Shown here: positions 55,544-64,000 of the stretch, one piece after another
How the letters are laid out: every line of letters begins with the position of its first letter
Numbering within the stretch: position 1 is the stretch's first letter
Assembly: GCA_947474645.1 (NCBI GenBank)
Contig: CANJJD010000007.1
Location: forward strand, 1-64,000
Source: Alphaproteobacteria bacterium
GTDB taxonomy: Bacteria > Pseudomonadota > Alphaproteobacteria > Micropepsales > Micropepsaceae
Direction of reading: 5' to 3'
DNA length: 64,000 nucleotides
Program-made: the position numbers and the translations under genes
Notes under the pieces: model-generated
What the model was told of the DNA's origin: nothing
Database searches by the model: none
The model's input: only the letters and a program-made list of their open reading frames with translations

Positions 55544-56296
55544 GTGGAACTGAACCCGATGCACCAGTTCACCATCAAGCCGCTGGTGCCTTTGCACCTT
55601 GGCGGCTTCGATGTGTCGTTCACCAATCAGTCGCTGCTGATGGTGATCGTGGTGCTGGCCGCGTCCCTGTTCCTCACCCTGGCGGTCAAGCCCAACCGGC
55701 TGGTGCCGACCCGCGGCCAGTCCATGGCCGAGATGTCCTACGAATTCGTCGCCAACATGATCCACTCGTCCACGGGGGAGGACGGACTGAAATTCTTCCC
55801 CTTCGTCTTCACCCTGTTCATCTTCGTGCTGCTGGCCAACTTCTTCGGCATGGTGCCGGGCAGCTTCACCATCACCAGCCAGATCGCGGTCACCTTCGCG
55901 CTGGCCTCGCTGGTGATCCTGGCGGTGATCGTCACCGGCTTCATGAAGCACGGCATCGGCTTTTTGAAGCTGTTCGTGCCGCACGCGCCCCTGCCCCTGC
56001 TGTTCCTGCTGGTGCCGATCGAGGTGATCTCGTTCCTCACCCGCCCCATCAGCCTCTCGGTTCGTCTGTTCGCCAACATGCTGGCCGGCCACACCATGCT
56101 GGCGGTGTTCGGCGGCTTTGTCGTCGCGCTGGGCGCGGCGGGCGGTGTTCTGTCGGTCATGGCCGTCGCTCCCATGATGCTGATCGTTGCGATCATGCTG
56201 CTGGAGCTGCTGGTCGCCTTCCTGCAGGCCTATGTCTTCGCGATCCTGACCTGCATCTATCTCAACGAAGCACTTCATCTCCACGATCATCACTAA
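55544..56296 (+). CDS. atpB: F0 ATP synthase subunit a
   Basis: Subunit a forms the proton half-channels next to the c-ring. The 250-residue membrane protein has MHQFTIKPLVPLHLGG at the N-terminus, about six transmembrane helices, and SLSVRLFANMLAGH with the essential arginine. It begins with GTG. atpE follows after 19 bases with AGAAGGGAA as ribosome-binding site. Confidence 0.97.
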   Translation: MELNPMHQFTIKPLVPLHLGGFDVSFTNQSLLMVIVVLAASLFLTLAVKPNRLVPTRGQSMAEMSYEFVANMIHSSTGEDGLKFFPFVFTLFIFVLLANFFGMVPGSFTITSQIAVTFALASLVILAVIVTGFMKHGIGFLKLFVPHAPLPLLFLLVPIEVISFLTRPISLSVRLFANMLAGHTMLAVFGGFVVALGAAGGVLSVMAVAPMMLIVAIMLLELLVAFLQAYVFAILTCIYLNEALHLHDHH

Positions 56297-56315
56297 CTTT
56301 TAGAAGGGAATAACA

Positions 56316-56543
56316 ATGGAACTTGCAGCTGCGAAAATGATTGGTGCGGGCCTGGCCTGCATCGCTCTGGTCGGCGCCGGCATCGGCATCGGCAACGTGT
56401 TCGGCTCCTACCTCTCGGGCGCGCTGCGCAATCCGGGTGCCGCCGCGACCCAGACCACCAACCTGCTGCTCGGCTTCGCGCTGTGCGAAGCGACCGGCCT
56501 GTTCGGCCTGGTCATCGCGCTGCTGATCCTGTTCGCGTTCTAA
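56316..56543 (+). CDS. atpE: F0 ATP synthase subunit c
   Basis: Subunit c makes the rotating proton ring. The 75-residue hairpin has two transmembrane helices, with the glycine-rich [21 protein letters not shown] loop region and the proton-carrying glutamate at residue 58 in LCEATGLF. Its ribosome-binding site is strong, as expected for the most abundant subunit. The motif around the glutamate lacks the polar set of sodium-binding rings, so protons are the likely coupling ion. Confidence 0.97.
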   Translation: MELAAAKMIGAGLACIALVGAGIGIGNVFGSYLSGALRNPGAAATQTTNLLLGFALCEATGLFGLVIALLILFAF

Positions 56544-56550
56544 GACGGAC

Positions 56551-57090
56551 ATGATGGCCGAAGGCGCCCACACGGAAACGACCGGCGTACCCGCGGAGCA
56601 TGAAGCCGCGGGCTTCCCGCCGTTCGACACGACGACCTTCCCCAGCCAGTTGTTCTGGCTGGCGATAACCTTCGCGTTTCTGTTCACGGTGCTGTGGAAG
56701 GTGGCGGGGCCCAAGATCAACCTCGCCATCACCAACCGGCGGGGCACGATCAACGGCGCCATCGCCGAGGCCGGCAAGGCACGCGCCGACGCGGAAGCCG
56801 CCCAGGCCGCCTATGAAACGGCGCTGGCGGGCGCGCGCTCCAGGGGCAATGCCCTGGCCGAGGAAACCCGCCAGAAGCTGAACGCGGAAATCGCCAAGGC
56901 CAAGTCGGACGCCGACGCACAGGCGGCGCAGGCCATGTCGGCCGCCGAGGCGCGCATCGGCCAGACCCGGGAATCCGCCAAGGCGCATGTGAAAACGGCG
57001 GCGCGCGATGCCGCCATCGCCATTGTCGAGCGTCTGACCGGCGACAAGGTCTCTGCCGAAGACGCCAGCGCGGCGTTGGGGAAGAACTAA
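56551..57090 (+). CDS. atpF': F0 ATP synthase subunit b'
   Basis: Subunit b' is one half of the b/b' peripheral stalk found in photosynthetic-type and alphaproteobacterial enzymes. The 179-residue protein has a polar N-terminus of about 25 residues, one transmembrane helix (LFWLAITFAFLFTVLWKV) and a long alanine/glutamate/lysine-rich helix. It ends directly at the ATG of atpF. A second ATG one codon inside is also possible as the start. Confidence 0.93.
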   Translation: MMAEGAHTETTGVPAEHEAAGFPPFDTTTFPSQLFWLAITFAFLFTVLWKVAGPKINLAITNRRGTINGAIAEAGKARADAEAAQAAYETALAGARSRGNALAEETRQKLNAEIAKAKSDADAQAAQAMSAAEARIGQTRESAKAHVKTAARDAAIAIVERLTGDKVSAEDASAALGKN

Positions 57091-57585
57091 ATGATGGAAT
57101 TGCTCCACGAAGCGGAATTCTGGGTTGCCGTCGGTTTTGTGATGGTGATCGGCCTGCTGCTCTGGGCCGGCGTGCCGGCCATGGTCGCCAAGATCCTGGA
57201 CCAGCGCGCCGCCGTCATCTCCGCCGAGCTGGACGAAGCCCGCCGCCTGCGCGCCGAGGCCGCCGCCCTGCTGGCCGACTACCAGAAGCGCGCCGCCGGC
57301 GCCGAGGCCGAGGCCCGCAGCATCGTGGACGCCGCCACCGCCGAAGCCGCCCAGTTCCAGAAGGATTCCCGCGCCGCGCTGGAAGCCCAAATCCAGCGCC
57401 GCACCGCCGCCGCCCAGGACAAGATCGCCCAGGCCGAAGCCGCCGCCCTGAATGAGATCCGCGCCCTGGCCGCCGACGCCGCCGTGAACGCCGCCCAGAA
57501 GCTGATCACCGCCCGCCTGGACGACAAGCGCGCGTCCAGCCTGATCGCTGACAGCATCAAGGGCGTGGGCGAGAAGCTGAATTAA
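57091..57585 (+). CDS. atpF: F0 ATP synthase subunit b
   Basis: This is the second peripheral stalk subunit. The 164-residue protein has an N-terminal transmembrane helix (FWVAVGFVMVIGLLLWAGVP) followed by a long amphipathic helix rich in alanine and arginine. The ATG immediately follows the b' stop TAA. It ends the F0 cluster; two related palindromes separate it from the converging aspS gene. Confidence 0.94.
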   Translation: MMELLHEAEFWVAVGFVMVIGLLLWAGVPAMVAKILDQRAAVISAELDEARRLRAEAAALLADYQKRAAGAEAEARSIVDAATAEAAQFQKDSRAALEAQIQRRTAAAQDKIAQAEAAALNEIRALAADAAVNAAQKLITARLDDKRASSLIADSIKGVGEKLN

Positions 57586-57595
57586 GCTCAGTTGT

Positions 57596-57619
57596 CATGG
57601 CCCGCAAATGCGGGCCATG
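57596..57619. repeat. Palindrome CATGGCCCGC-AAAT-GCGGGCCATG
   Basis: A perfect ten-base inverted repeat lies 11 bases after the atpF stop. It is followed 45 bases later by a related palindrome with the same ATGGCCC ends. There is no T-run. It could end the F0 transcript or be a dispersed intergenic repeat unit. Confidence 0.55.
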
Positions 57620-57664
57620 CAGACGACGCCGATAAATTTTAGAAAGCACGCTTACACCAACTGG

Positions 57665-57688
57665 ATGGCCCACACTCCGGTGGGCCAT
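57665..57688. repeat. Palindrome ATGGCCCAC-N6-GTGGGCCAT
   Basis: A perfect nine-base inverted repeat, 11 bases downstream of the aspS stop on the minus strand, shares its outer ATGGCCC and GGGCCAT with the palindrome at 57596-57619. The inner bases differ in a compensated way, as in REP-like elements. Confidence 0.55.
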
Positions 57689-57699
57689 GACAGGTGAGG

Positions 57700-59505
57700 C
57701 TATGACTTCTCGGGATAGACGACCCTGAGATGCAGCTCCTTGAGCTGCTTGGCGTTGGCCGGGCTGGGCGCGTTCATCAAGAGGTCCTGGGCCGACTGGG
57801 TCATGGGGAACATGGTGACTTCGCGCAGGTTCTCCTCGCCCGCCAGCAGCATGACGATGCGGTCAATGCCGGGCGCGGTGCCGCCATGCGGCGGGGCGCC
57901 GTGGCGGAAGGCGTTGATCATGCCCTTGAACTTCTCTTCGGTTTCGTCGCGGGCATAGCCGGCGATCTCGAAGGCCTTGAGCATCACATCCGGGTCGTGG
58001 TTGCGGATGGCGCCGCTCGACAATTCATAGCCGTTGCAGACGATGTCGTACTGGTAGGCCTTGATCCCCAGGATGGTGTCCTTGTCGGCGGGGTCGAGGC
58101 CTAAGAACTTCTCGCGGTCGAACTGCGGCATGGAAAAGGGATTGTGGGAGAAGTCGATCTTCTTGTCGTCCTCGTTCCACTCATACATGGGAAAGTCCAC
58201 GATCCAGCAGAACTTGAACTCGGTATCGGGGATCAGGTTCAGTTCGCGCCCGATGCGGGTGCGGGCCATGCCGGCCAGGTTGGCGGCGCGGTCGGGTTTG
58301 GCGTCAGCAGAGAAGAACAGCGCATCGCCCGCCTTGACGCCGGCAGCCTTGGCCATGTCGGTCAGCGCCGCGCCAGTGATGAACTTGGCGATAGGACCCT
58401 TGCCCACCAACGCGCCACCCTCGTCCTCGAACTGAATGTAACCCAGGCCCGCCGCGCCTTCGCCGCGCGCCCATTCATTGAGCTTATCGAAAAAGCTGCG
58501 CGGCTGCGGCCCGGCGCCGGGCGCAGGGATCGCGCGCACCGTCTTGGCCTTGAACGCCTTGAACTCGACTTCGGCGCGGCCGAATATTTCGGACACGTCC
58601 ACGATCTCGATGGGATTGCGCAGGTCCGGCTTGTCGGTGCCGTATTTCAGCATCGCTTCGGCGAAGGGAATGCGCGGGAATTTGTCGTGCGGGGTGACGG
58701 CCTTGCCGCCGCCGAACTCCTCGAACACCCCCGCCAGCACCGGCGCCACGGCGGCGAAGACGTCGTCTTGCGTCACGAAGCTCATTTCCAGATCGAGCTG
58801 GTAGAACTCGCCCGGCGAGCGGTCGGCGCGGCCGTCTTCGTCGCGGAAACAGGGCGCGATCTGGAAATAGCGGTCAAAGCCCGCCACCATGATGAGCTGC
58901 TTGAACTGCTGCGGCGCCTGCGGCAGGGCGTAGAACTGGCCCGGATAGCGGCGCGACGGGACCAGGAAGTCGCGCGCGCCTTCCGGCGACGACGCGGTGA
59001 GGATCGGGGTCTGGAATTCGGTGAAGCCCTGCTCGATCATGCGGCGGCGAAGCGAAGTAATAATGCCCGCCCGCAGCATGATGTTCTTGTGCAGCCGCTC
59101 GCGGCGCAGGTCGAGAAAGCGGTAGGTCAGCCGCGTCTCTTCCGGATAGGTGTGGTCGCCGAATACCGGCAGCGGCAATTCCTGGGCCTGGCCCTGCACC
59201 GCCGCCTGCTCGATGCGCAATTCCACTTCGCCGGTGGCCAGATCCTTGTTGATGGTCTCGGCGCTGCGGGCCACGACCTTGCCGGTCAAGGTCAGCACCC
59301 ATTCCGAGCGGGCCGTATCGACCAGCGCGAAAGCCGCCGCATCCGGCTCGATCACGCATTGGGTGATGCCGTAATGGTCGCGCAGGTCCAGGAAGATCAG
59401 CCCGCCATGATCGCGCCGCCGGTTGACCCAGCCCGACAGGCGGACGGTGGTGCCCACATCACTCTTGCGCAGGGCGCCGCAGGTATGGGTGCGATAGGCG
59501 TGCAT
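57700..59505 (-). CDS. aspS: Aspartyl-tRNA synthetase
   Basis: AspRS charges tRNA-Asp, and in many alphaproteobacteria also tRNA-Asn. The 601-residue bacterial-type enzyme has an N-terminal OB-fold ([19 protein letters not shown]), class II motif 2 in [20 protein letters not shown], an inserted GAD domain at about 290-420, and motif 3 in [11 protein letters not shown]. Whether it is non-discriminating depends on residues and on gatCAB, which is not in view. It converges on atpF across a 114-base gap with two palindromes. Confidence 0.98.
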   Translation of the reverse strand: MHAYRTHTCGALRKSDVGTTVRLSGWVNRRRDHGGLIFLDLRDHYGITQCVIEPDAAAFALVDTARSEWVLTLTGKVVARSAETINKDLATGEVELRIEQAAVQGQAQELPLPVFGDHTYPEETRLTYRFLDLRRERLHKNIMLRAGIITSLRRRMIEQGFTEFQTPILTASSPEGARDFLVPSRRYPGQFYALPQAPQQFKQLIMVAGFDRYFQIAPCFRDEDGRADRSPGEFYQLDLEMSFVTQDDVFAAVAPVLAGVFEEFGGGKAVTPHDKFPRIPFAEAMLKYGTDKPDLRNPIEIVDVSEIFGRAEVEFKAFKAKTVRAIPAPGAGPQPRSFFDKLNEWARGEGAAGLGYIQFEDEGGALVGKGPIAKFITGAALTDMAKAAGVKAGDALFFSADAKPDRAANLAGMARTRIGRELNLIPDTEFKFCWIVDFPMYEWNEDDKKIDFSHNPFSMPQFDREKFLGLDPADKDTILGIKAYQYDIVCNGYELSSGAIRNHDPDVMLKAFEIAGYARDETEEKFKGMINAFRHGAPPHGGTAPGIDRIVMLLAGEENLREVTMFPMTQSAQDLLMNAPSPANAKQLKELHLRVVYPEKS

Positions 59506-59642
59506 ACGGAAAATCCCAATGAATGGCAGGGTTTTTGGCGGTTTATGGGGGGTAGGTCAAGGGACCGGCCGAGTTGCGGAAATGGCGGGTTTTTCTCGTC
59601 GCAAAGCCCGGTTACGGTGGCCATCCTCAAGGGGAATCACGC

Positions 59643-61409
59643 ATGAAGTTCGCATCCGTTGCCGGCCTGGTTTTGACCCTGTTGGCCGCTCCGGCCCTCG
59701 CCCAGTCGCCGAAGCCGCACAACATCATCATCTTTGTGGCCGACGGGCTGCGCTATGGCAGCGTCGAGCCGAACAACATGCCCAACCTGTTCAAGCTCAA
59801 GACCGAGGGCGTGGACTTCACCAACAGCCATTCGCTCTATCCCACCGTCACCACGGTGAATGCCTCGGCCATCGCCACCGGCCACTACATCGGCGACACC
59901 GGCAATTTCGGCAACACGCTCTACACCGCCATGCCGATGTCCAGCGGCCATGGCAACCCCGTCGCGGCGCTGGAGAACAACGCGGTGCTGGCCGAGATGA
60001 ACCAGAAGTTCGGCGGCAATTACCTCAACGAGGACACCATCATCGCGCGGGCCCGTGCCCAGGGCTTTGCCACCGCGGTGATCGGCAAACAGGGACCGAC
60101 CCGCATCCTGGATTCCACCGCCGCCGCCGATGGCAGCGAGACCCTGGTGCTGGACGACAGTACGGGGAAAGAGGGTGGCATCGGGTTGCCCGCCTGGTTC
60201 ACCGCCGGGATGAAGGCGGCTTTTGTCGGCCCCGCGACCCCGGCTTCGCAAGTCCCTAACATCCCGCAGCAGGTTCATCTGATGAAAGCGACGACACGGA
60301 TCGTGCTGCCGCACTTCAAGGACAGCGGCAAACCCTTTGCCCTGCTGTTCTGGTCGCGCGATCCGGACATGAGCCAGCACAACACCCGCGACAGCATCGG
60401 CGAGTATGAGCCGGGCATCAACGGCCCCAGCGGCAAGGCCGGCACCCGCAATGCCGACACCATGCTGGGCGAATTGCGCGCGGCACTGAAGCAATTGGGG
60501 CTGGACAAGACCACCGACATCTTCGTCACCGCCGATCACGGCTTCAACACCACCGCCCATGCCAGCGCCACCAGCCCATCGACGCGTTTCGGTGCGGCCG
60601 CGCCGCCCAGCGACCTCAGCAACGGCTTTCTGGCGGTGGATTTGGCCAGCGCCCTGAAACTGCGCCTGTCCAATCCCGATGCCGCCAATGTGGACTACAG
60701 CGCCGGCGCCAAGCTGAAGGAGGGCAGCGGGTTGTTGGGCGATGCCAAAAATCCCGATGTGGTGGTGATGCCCAGCGGCGGCTCCGACCTGATCTATCTG
60801 CCCAAAGCCAATGCCGCGACCCTGGCCGGGGAGATCGTCAATTTTCTCACCACCCAGGATTATGTCAGCGGCGTGTTTGTCGCCGATCATCTGGGCAAAT
60901 TCCCCGGCGCCTTGCCGATGAGCGCCCTGAACCTGGTCGGCAGCGCCAAAACGCCTAGCCCTGCGATCTATGTCAATTTCCGCTCCTTCTCGGGCGCGTG
61001 CGCGAACAAGCTGCAATGCGGGGTGGGAATCCATGACTCGACGCAGGCCACCGGCCAGGGCAGCCATGGCTCGCTGTCGCGCGCCGAGACCCGCAACTTC
61101 ATGGCCGCCGTCGGGCCGAGCTTCAAGAAGGGCTATGCCGACCCCGCCCCCATCTCCAATGCCGACATCACCCCCACCCTGGCGCATATCGCCGGGATCA
61201 CCCTGGCGCCCAAGGGCAAGCTCCGGGGCCGGGTGATCTCCGAGGCGCTGGTGGGCGGCAAAGCGGTCAAGGCGTCCCGGCGCACCCTGGTGTCCGATCC
61301 GGCGGCCAACGGGGCCCGCACCATCCTGAACCTGCAGGAAGTGGGCGAGACCCGCTATTTCGACGCCGCGGGCTTTGCCGGCAAGACGTTGGGGCTGACG
61401 CCCCCCTGA
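59643..61409 (+). CDS. Exported alkaline-phosphatase-superfamily hydrolase
   Basis: The 588-residue protein has a signal peptide (MKFASVAGLVLTLLAAPALA) and the nucleotide pyrophosphatase/phosphodiesterase layout: metal aspartate in IIIFVADGLRYG, probable threonine nucleophile in YPTVTTVNASAIATGH, FWSRDPDMSQHNTRDS, VTADHGFN, and a late metal histidine in GSHGSLSR. It likely hydrolyses phosphate mono- or diesters in the periplasm. GGGGAA upstream of the ATG fits as ribosome-binding site. It has no obvious regulatory partner here. Confidence 0.88.
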   Translation: MKFASVAGLVLTLLAAPALAQSPKPHNIIIFVADGLRYGSVEPNNMPNLFKLKTEGVDFTNSHSLYPTVTTVNASAIATGHYIGDTGNFGNTLYTAMPMSSGHGNPVAALENNAVLAEMNQKFGGNYLNEDTIIARARAQGFATAVIGKQGPTRILDSTAAADGSETLVLDDSTGKEGGIGLPAWFTAGMKAAFVGPATPASQVPNIPQQVHLMKATTRIVLPHFKDSGKPFALLFWSRDPDMSQHNTRDSIGEYEPGINGPSGKAGTRNADTMLGELRAALKQLGLDKTTDIFVTADHGFNTTAHASATSPSTRFGAAAPPSDLSNGFLAVDLASALKLRLSNPDAANVDYSAGAKLKEGSGLLGDAKNPDVVVMPSGGSDLIYLPKANAATLAGEIVNFLTTQDYVSGVFVADHLGKFPGALPMSALNLVGSAKTPSPAIYVNFRSFSGACANKLQCGVGIHDSTQATGQGSHGSLSRAETRNFMAAVGPSFKKGYADPAPISNADITPTLAHIAGITLAPKGKLRGRVISEALVGGKAVKASRRTLVSDPAANGARTILNLQEVGETRYFDAAGFAGKTLGLTPP

Positions 61410-61458
61410 CCGGTCACAATTCCCCACAAATGGCGGCGAATCCCGCTACACAATCCGC

Positions 61459-62622
61459 ATGAGGATTGTTGACAGCACGGAGGGCCTGACGGCCTTCGTG
61501 GCCGAACTGGCGAATGCGCCCTATCTGGCCCTGGATACCGAGTTTCTGCGCGACCAGACCTATTACCCCAAGCTGTGCCTGATCCAGGTGGCGGCGCCCG
61601 GCATCGAGGGCATCATAGACCCCCTCGCCGCAGGGATTGATCTGGGCCCCTTCTACGAGCTCATCAAGCGGCCCGACATGGTCAAGGTGCTCCATGCCGG
61701 GCGGCAGGATATCGAGATCTTCTATCTGCAGGGCGGCGTGCTGCCCCATCCGTTGTTCGACAGCCAGATCGCGGCCATGGTCTGCGGCTTCGGCGATGCC
61801 GCCTCGTACGAAACCCTGGCGCGCAAGATCGCCCATGTGGAGATCGACAAGTCGGCCCGCTTCACCGACTGGAGCCATCGCCCGCTGTCCAAGCGGCAAC
61901 TGGAATATGCCCTGGCCGACGTCACGCACCTGCGGGTGATCTATGAATGGATGAAGGCCAAGCTGGAGAAAACCGGCCGCGCCGGCTGGGTGGCCGAGGA
62001 AGTGGCGGCGCTGCAGGATCCCAATCTCTACAAGCTGGACCCGGAGCTGGCCTGGAAGCGGCTGAAGCCGCGCACCTCCAACAAGCGCTTCCTGGCGGTG
62101 CTGGCATCGCTGGCCGCCTGGCGCGAGCGCGAGGCCCAAGCCCGCGACATTCCCCGCGGCCGGGTGCTGAAGGACGAGGCTCTGACCGAGATCGCCGCCC
62201 ATCCGCCGGAATCGGGCGAAGCGTTGGAACGAATCCGCGCCGTGCCCAAGGGCTTCGCCAATTCCCGGCTGGGCAAGGGGCTGACCGAGGCCATCGCTAT
62301 GGGCATGACCGCCGAGCCGCCGGAAGGCGCCGCCGACCAGAACAAGCAGCGCCGCCGCCGCGAGCCTTCGCCGGCGGTGATCGACCTGCTCAAGACCCTG
62401 CTGCGGCTGCGGGCCGAGGCCGTGGGGGTGGCGCCGCGCCTGATCGCCAATGCCGAGGATATTGAACGGCTGGCCGCGAATGAGGATGATGACGTCGCCG
62501 CCCTGTCGGGCTGGCGCAATGAGGTGTTCGGCAAGGACGCCATTGCCTTGCGCAAGGGCGATCTCGCCATCGCGCTGGAAAATGGCGAAGCTGTGGTCGT
62601 GGAACTGGAAGGTGACGAATGA
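61459..62622 (+). CDS. rnd: Ribonuclease D
   Basis: RNase D is a 3'-5' exoribonuclease that trims tRNA precursors. The 387-residue protein has the DEDD residues in LALDTEFLRDQTYYPKLCLI, VLHAGRQDIEIFY, and LEYALADVTHL, followed by an HRDC domain at about 200-290 (FLAVLASLAAWREREAQARDI). A gap of 49 bases separates it from the upstream hydrolase gene. Its stop overlaps the next gene by ATGA. Confidence 0.95.
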   Translation: MRIVDSTEGLTAFVAELANAPYLALDTEFLRDQTYYPKLCLIQVAAPGIEGIIDPLAAGIDLGPFYELIKRPDMVKVLHAGRQDIEIFYLQGGVLPHPLFDSQIAAMVCGFGDAASYETLARKIAHVEIDKSARFTDWSHRPLSKRQLEYALADVTHLRVIYEWMKAKLEKTGRAGWVAEEVAALQDPNLYKLDPELAWKRLKPRTSNKRFLAVLASLAAWREREAQARDIPRGRVLKDEALTEIAAHPPESGEALERIRAVPKGFANSRLGKGLTEAIAMGMTAEPPEGAADQNKQRRRREPSPAVIDLLKTLLRLRAEAVGVAPRLIANAEDIERLAANEDDDVAALSGWRNEVFGKDAIALRKGDLAIALENGEAVVVELEGDE

Positions 62623-63116
62623 AAAGGATCTTGATCGCGCTGCTGGCGCTGACCACCCCCGCCCTGGCGCAGACACCGCAGCCGGCGGACTGGACCACCC
62701 TGACCTTCACCGCCAACCTCAACAAAGGCGCCGATGTCGCCTGGGAGAAGATCGGCGGCAATGACTGGTGCGCCATCGCCAAATACCTGGAAGTCAAAGG
62801 CTGCACCATCGATTCCGGCAAGGGAGAGGTGGGCTCGTTGCGCACCATAGACACCGGCACCGCCAAGTTGGTGGAGAATGTGGTGGCGCGCACGGCGCAT
62901 TCCTACACCTATGCCCAGCCCTTCACGCCGATTTTCTATCACGGCACAATGGCGGTGGAGGCGGTGGACCGCACACACTCCAAGCTGGTCTACACCCTGA
63001 TCTGGAACCAGGCGGCGGTGGGCGATGCGGCGGCGCAGGCTGCCGCGCGCGAAGGCCGCACCAAGCGTTTCCAGGCGGCGGTGGACAAGATGGCGGCCGC
63101 GGCGAACGCGCCGTAA
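62619..63116 (+). CDS. Exported SRPBCC-like protein
   Basis: The 165-residue protein has a signal peptide (MKRILIALLALTTPALA) and a domain with ADVAWEKIGGNDWCAIAKYL, GSLRTIDTG, and a C-terminal helix FQAAVDKMAAAA, a pattern like the SRPBCC (Bet v 1-like) lipid- or ligand-binding fold but placed outside the cytoplasm. Two cysteines (DWCAIA and KGCTID) may form a disulfide. Its ATG overlaps the rnd stop. The ligand is unknown. Confidence 0.6.
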   Translation: MKRILIALLALTTPALAQTPQPADWTTLTFTANLNKGADVAWEKIGGNDWCAIAKYLEVKGCTIDSGKGEVGSLRTIDTGTAKLVENVVARTAHSYTYAQPFTPIFYHGTMAVEAVDRTHSKLVYTLIWNQAAVGDAAAQAAAREGRTKRFQAAVDKMAAAANAP

Positions 63117-63124
63117 CGCGCGCC

Positions 63125-64000
63125 GTGGATGCGCCAGATCCTTTGCATGGGATGGTTTCCCTCGCCGGGGGCACCTTCCATATGGGGAACGACGACTTTT
63201 ACCCGGAAGAACGGCCGGTCCGCCGTGTAAGCGTCGCCGCCTTCCTCATCGACCGGTATCCGGTCACCAACGCCGAGTTCGAGGCGTTTGTCGCGGCGAC
63301 CGGATATCGAACCTTCGCCGAAGTACCGCCTGATCCCGCCGACTATCCCGGACTTGCGCCGGAACTGGCGCGTGCCGGCTCGCTGGTGTTTCAGCCAACA
63401 GCCGGGCCGGTGCCCCTCAACGATCCGGCGCGGTGGTGGAGCTTTGTCCCGGGCGCGGACTGGCGCCACCCGACGGGACCCGAAAGTTCAATTGACGGGC
63501 TCATGCACCATCCCGTCGTCCACATCGCCCATGCCGACGCACAGGCCTATGCCAGGTGGCGCGGCAAGTGCCTGCCCACGGAAGCGGAATGGGAGTTTGC
63601 CGCCCGGGGCGGCCTGGACCGTGCGGCCTATAGCTGGGGACATGCTCTTTGCCCCGACGGCATTGCGCGCGCCAATTACTGGCAGGGCCGCTTTCCCTAC
63701 CAGAACCTGCGCGGGGATGGACGCACAACGACCCCGATAGGCGCCTTTCCCGATAACGGTTATGGTCTTGGTGACATGATCGGCAACGTCTGGGAGTGGA
63801 CGGATGATTGGTGGTCCGAGGCATCTGTCCATACCGCCAAGCCCTGTTGCGTGGCAGAAAATCCCCGCGGCGGCAGCCTGGCCGGCAGCCTTGATCCCGA
63901 GATGCTGGGCATCGCGATCGGCCGCAAGGTGATCAAGGGGGGATCCCATCTCTGTGCGCCGGACTATTGCCAGCGTTACCGGCCGGCCGCGCGCACGCCG
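63125..64000 (+). CDS. Formylglycine-generating enzyme, 3' end cut off by the window
   Basis: The frame is open from a GTG at 63125 to the end of the window (292 codons). It matches the FGE-sulfatase family: MVSLAGGTFHMGNDDFYPEERP at the start, IDRYPVTNAEFEAFV, LPTEAEWEFAARGG, GNVWEWTDDWW, and near the end GGSHLCAPDYCQRYRPA, which holds the two catalytic cysteines of copper-dependent FGE. It converts a cysteine of sulfatases to formylglycine. Only about 25-30 residues should be missing. The start is uncertain: no clear ribosome-binding site precedes the GTG, and an ATG lies at 63152. No sulfatase gene is in view. Confidence 0.9.
   Translation, partial: MDAPDPLHGMVSLAGGTFHMGNDDFYPEERPVRRVSVAAFLIDRYPVTNAEFEAFVAATGYRTFAEVPPDPADYPGLAPELARAGSLVFQPTAGPVPLNDPARWWSFVPGADWRHPTGPESSIDGLMHHPVVHIAHADAQAYARWRGKCLPTEAEWEFAARGGLDRAAYSWGHALCPDGIARANYWQGRFPYQNLRGDGRTTTPIGAFPDNGYGLGDMIGNVWEWTDDWWSEASVHTAKPCCVAENPRGGSLAGSLDPEMLGIAIGRKVIKGGSHLCAPDYCQRYRPAARTP

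Overview
The window reads as a compact, high-GC stretch of core chromosome from an alphaproteobacterium. The indicators are: an F-type ATP synthase split into an F0 cluster (atpI-B-E-F'-F, 55.2-57.6 kb) and an F1 cluster (atpD-C at the left edge, the rest outside); a CcrM-type GANTC DNA methyltransferase in the order radical SAM / rnhB / ccrM / mutY / dciA / DsbA-like / smc; glyQ-glyS-ppdK in a row; NrtR next to nadABC; cysE beside a DUF3126 gene; and a histidine kinase whose dimerisation domain resembles PleC/DivJ/PdhS. The order or genus cannot be fixed from this alone; Caulobacterales, Rhizobiales or Micropepsales-like lineages all fit. I see no rRNA, no convincing tRNA, no insertion sequence, no phage gene and no CRISPR array.

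Layout. 0-2 kb: end of the F1 operon. 2-11 kb: a ferritin-like diiron protein, a beta carbonic anhydrase and succinate dehydrogenase; sdhCDA reads rightward, but sdhB lies about 4 kb away on the other strand behind rpe, a heparinase-family gene and a membrane protein gene. 11-21 kb: small exported proteins, a GYF_2 protein with a possible Cas2/SinR-like half, gamma carbonic anhydrase, PhoH, CysE, a nitroreductase, QueE/QueC and a PAS histidine kinase. 21-28 kb: an overlapping cluster (TauE, HD hydrolase, dual-specificity-type phosphatase, NrtR), then a palindromic operator candidate and nadABC, then a cell-wall hydrolase. 28-41 kb: ppdK, glycyl-tRNA synthetase, a tRNA methyltransferase, isoprenoid genes ispB and ispE, a TPR lipoprotein and ETF-ubiquinone oxidoreductase. 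41-55 kb: DNA repair and chromosome maintenance (uracil-DNA glycosylase, MutY, RNase HII, CcrM, DciA, SMC), with a lytic transglycosylase, a SugE/Gdx transporter and two DsbA-like proteins. 55-64 kb: F0 ATP synthase, aspS, an alkaline-phosphatase-superfamily enzyme, RNase D and a truncated formylglycine-generating enzyme.

How it works together. Energy metabolism dominates (ATP synthase, Sdh, ETF-QO, PPDK), with NAD synthesis probably under NrtR control, and a DNA methylation/repair/segregation block. Genes are packed tightly: many same-strand neighbours overlap by ATGA or GTGA, and seven convergent pairs share a four-base CTAG, TTAA or CTAA containing both stop codons.

The most noteworthy non-coding signals are six GANTC sites in 68 bp in front of ccrM, the ATACTC-N5-GAGTAT palindrome in front of nadA, a structured leader with an ACGG-loop hairpin in front of sugE, and a hairpin covering the ribosome-binding site of the second DsbA-like gene. 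No clearly unprecedented multi-gene system is visible; the interest lies mainly in regulation and a few odd proteins.
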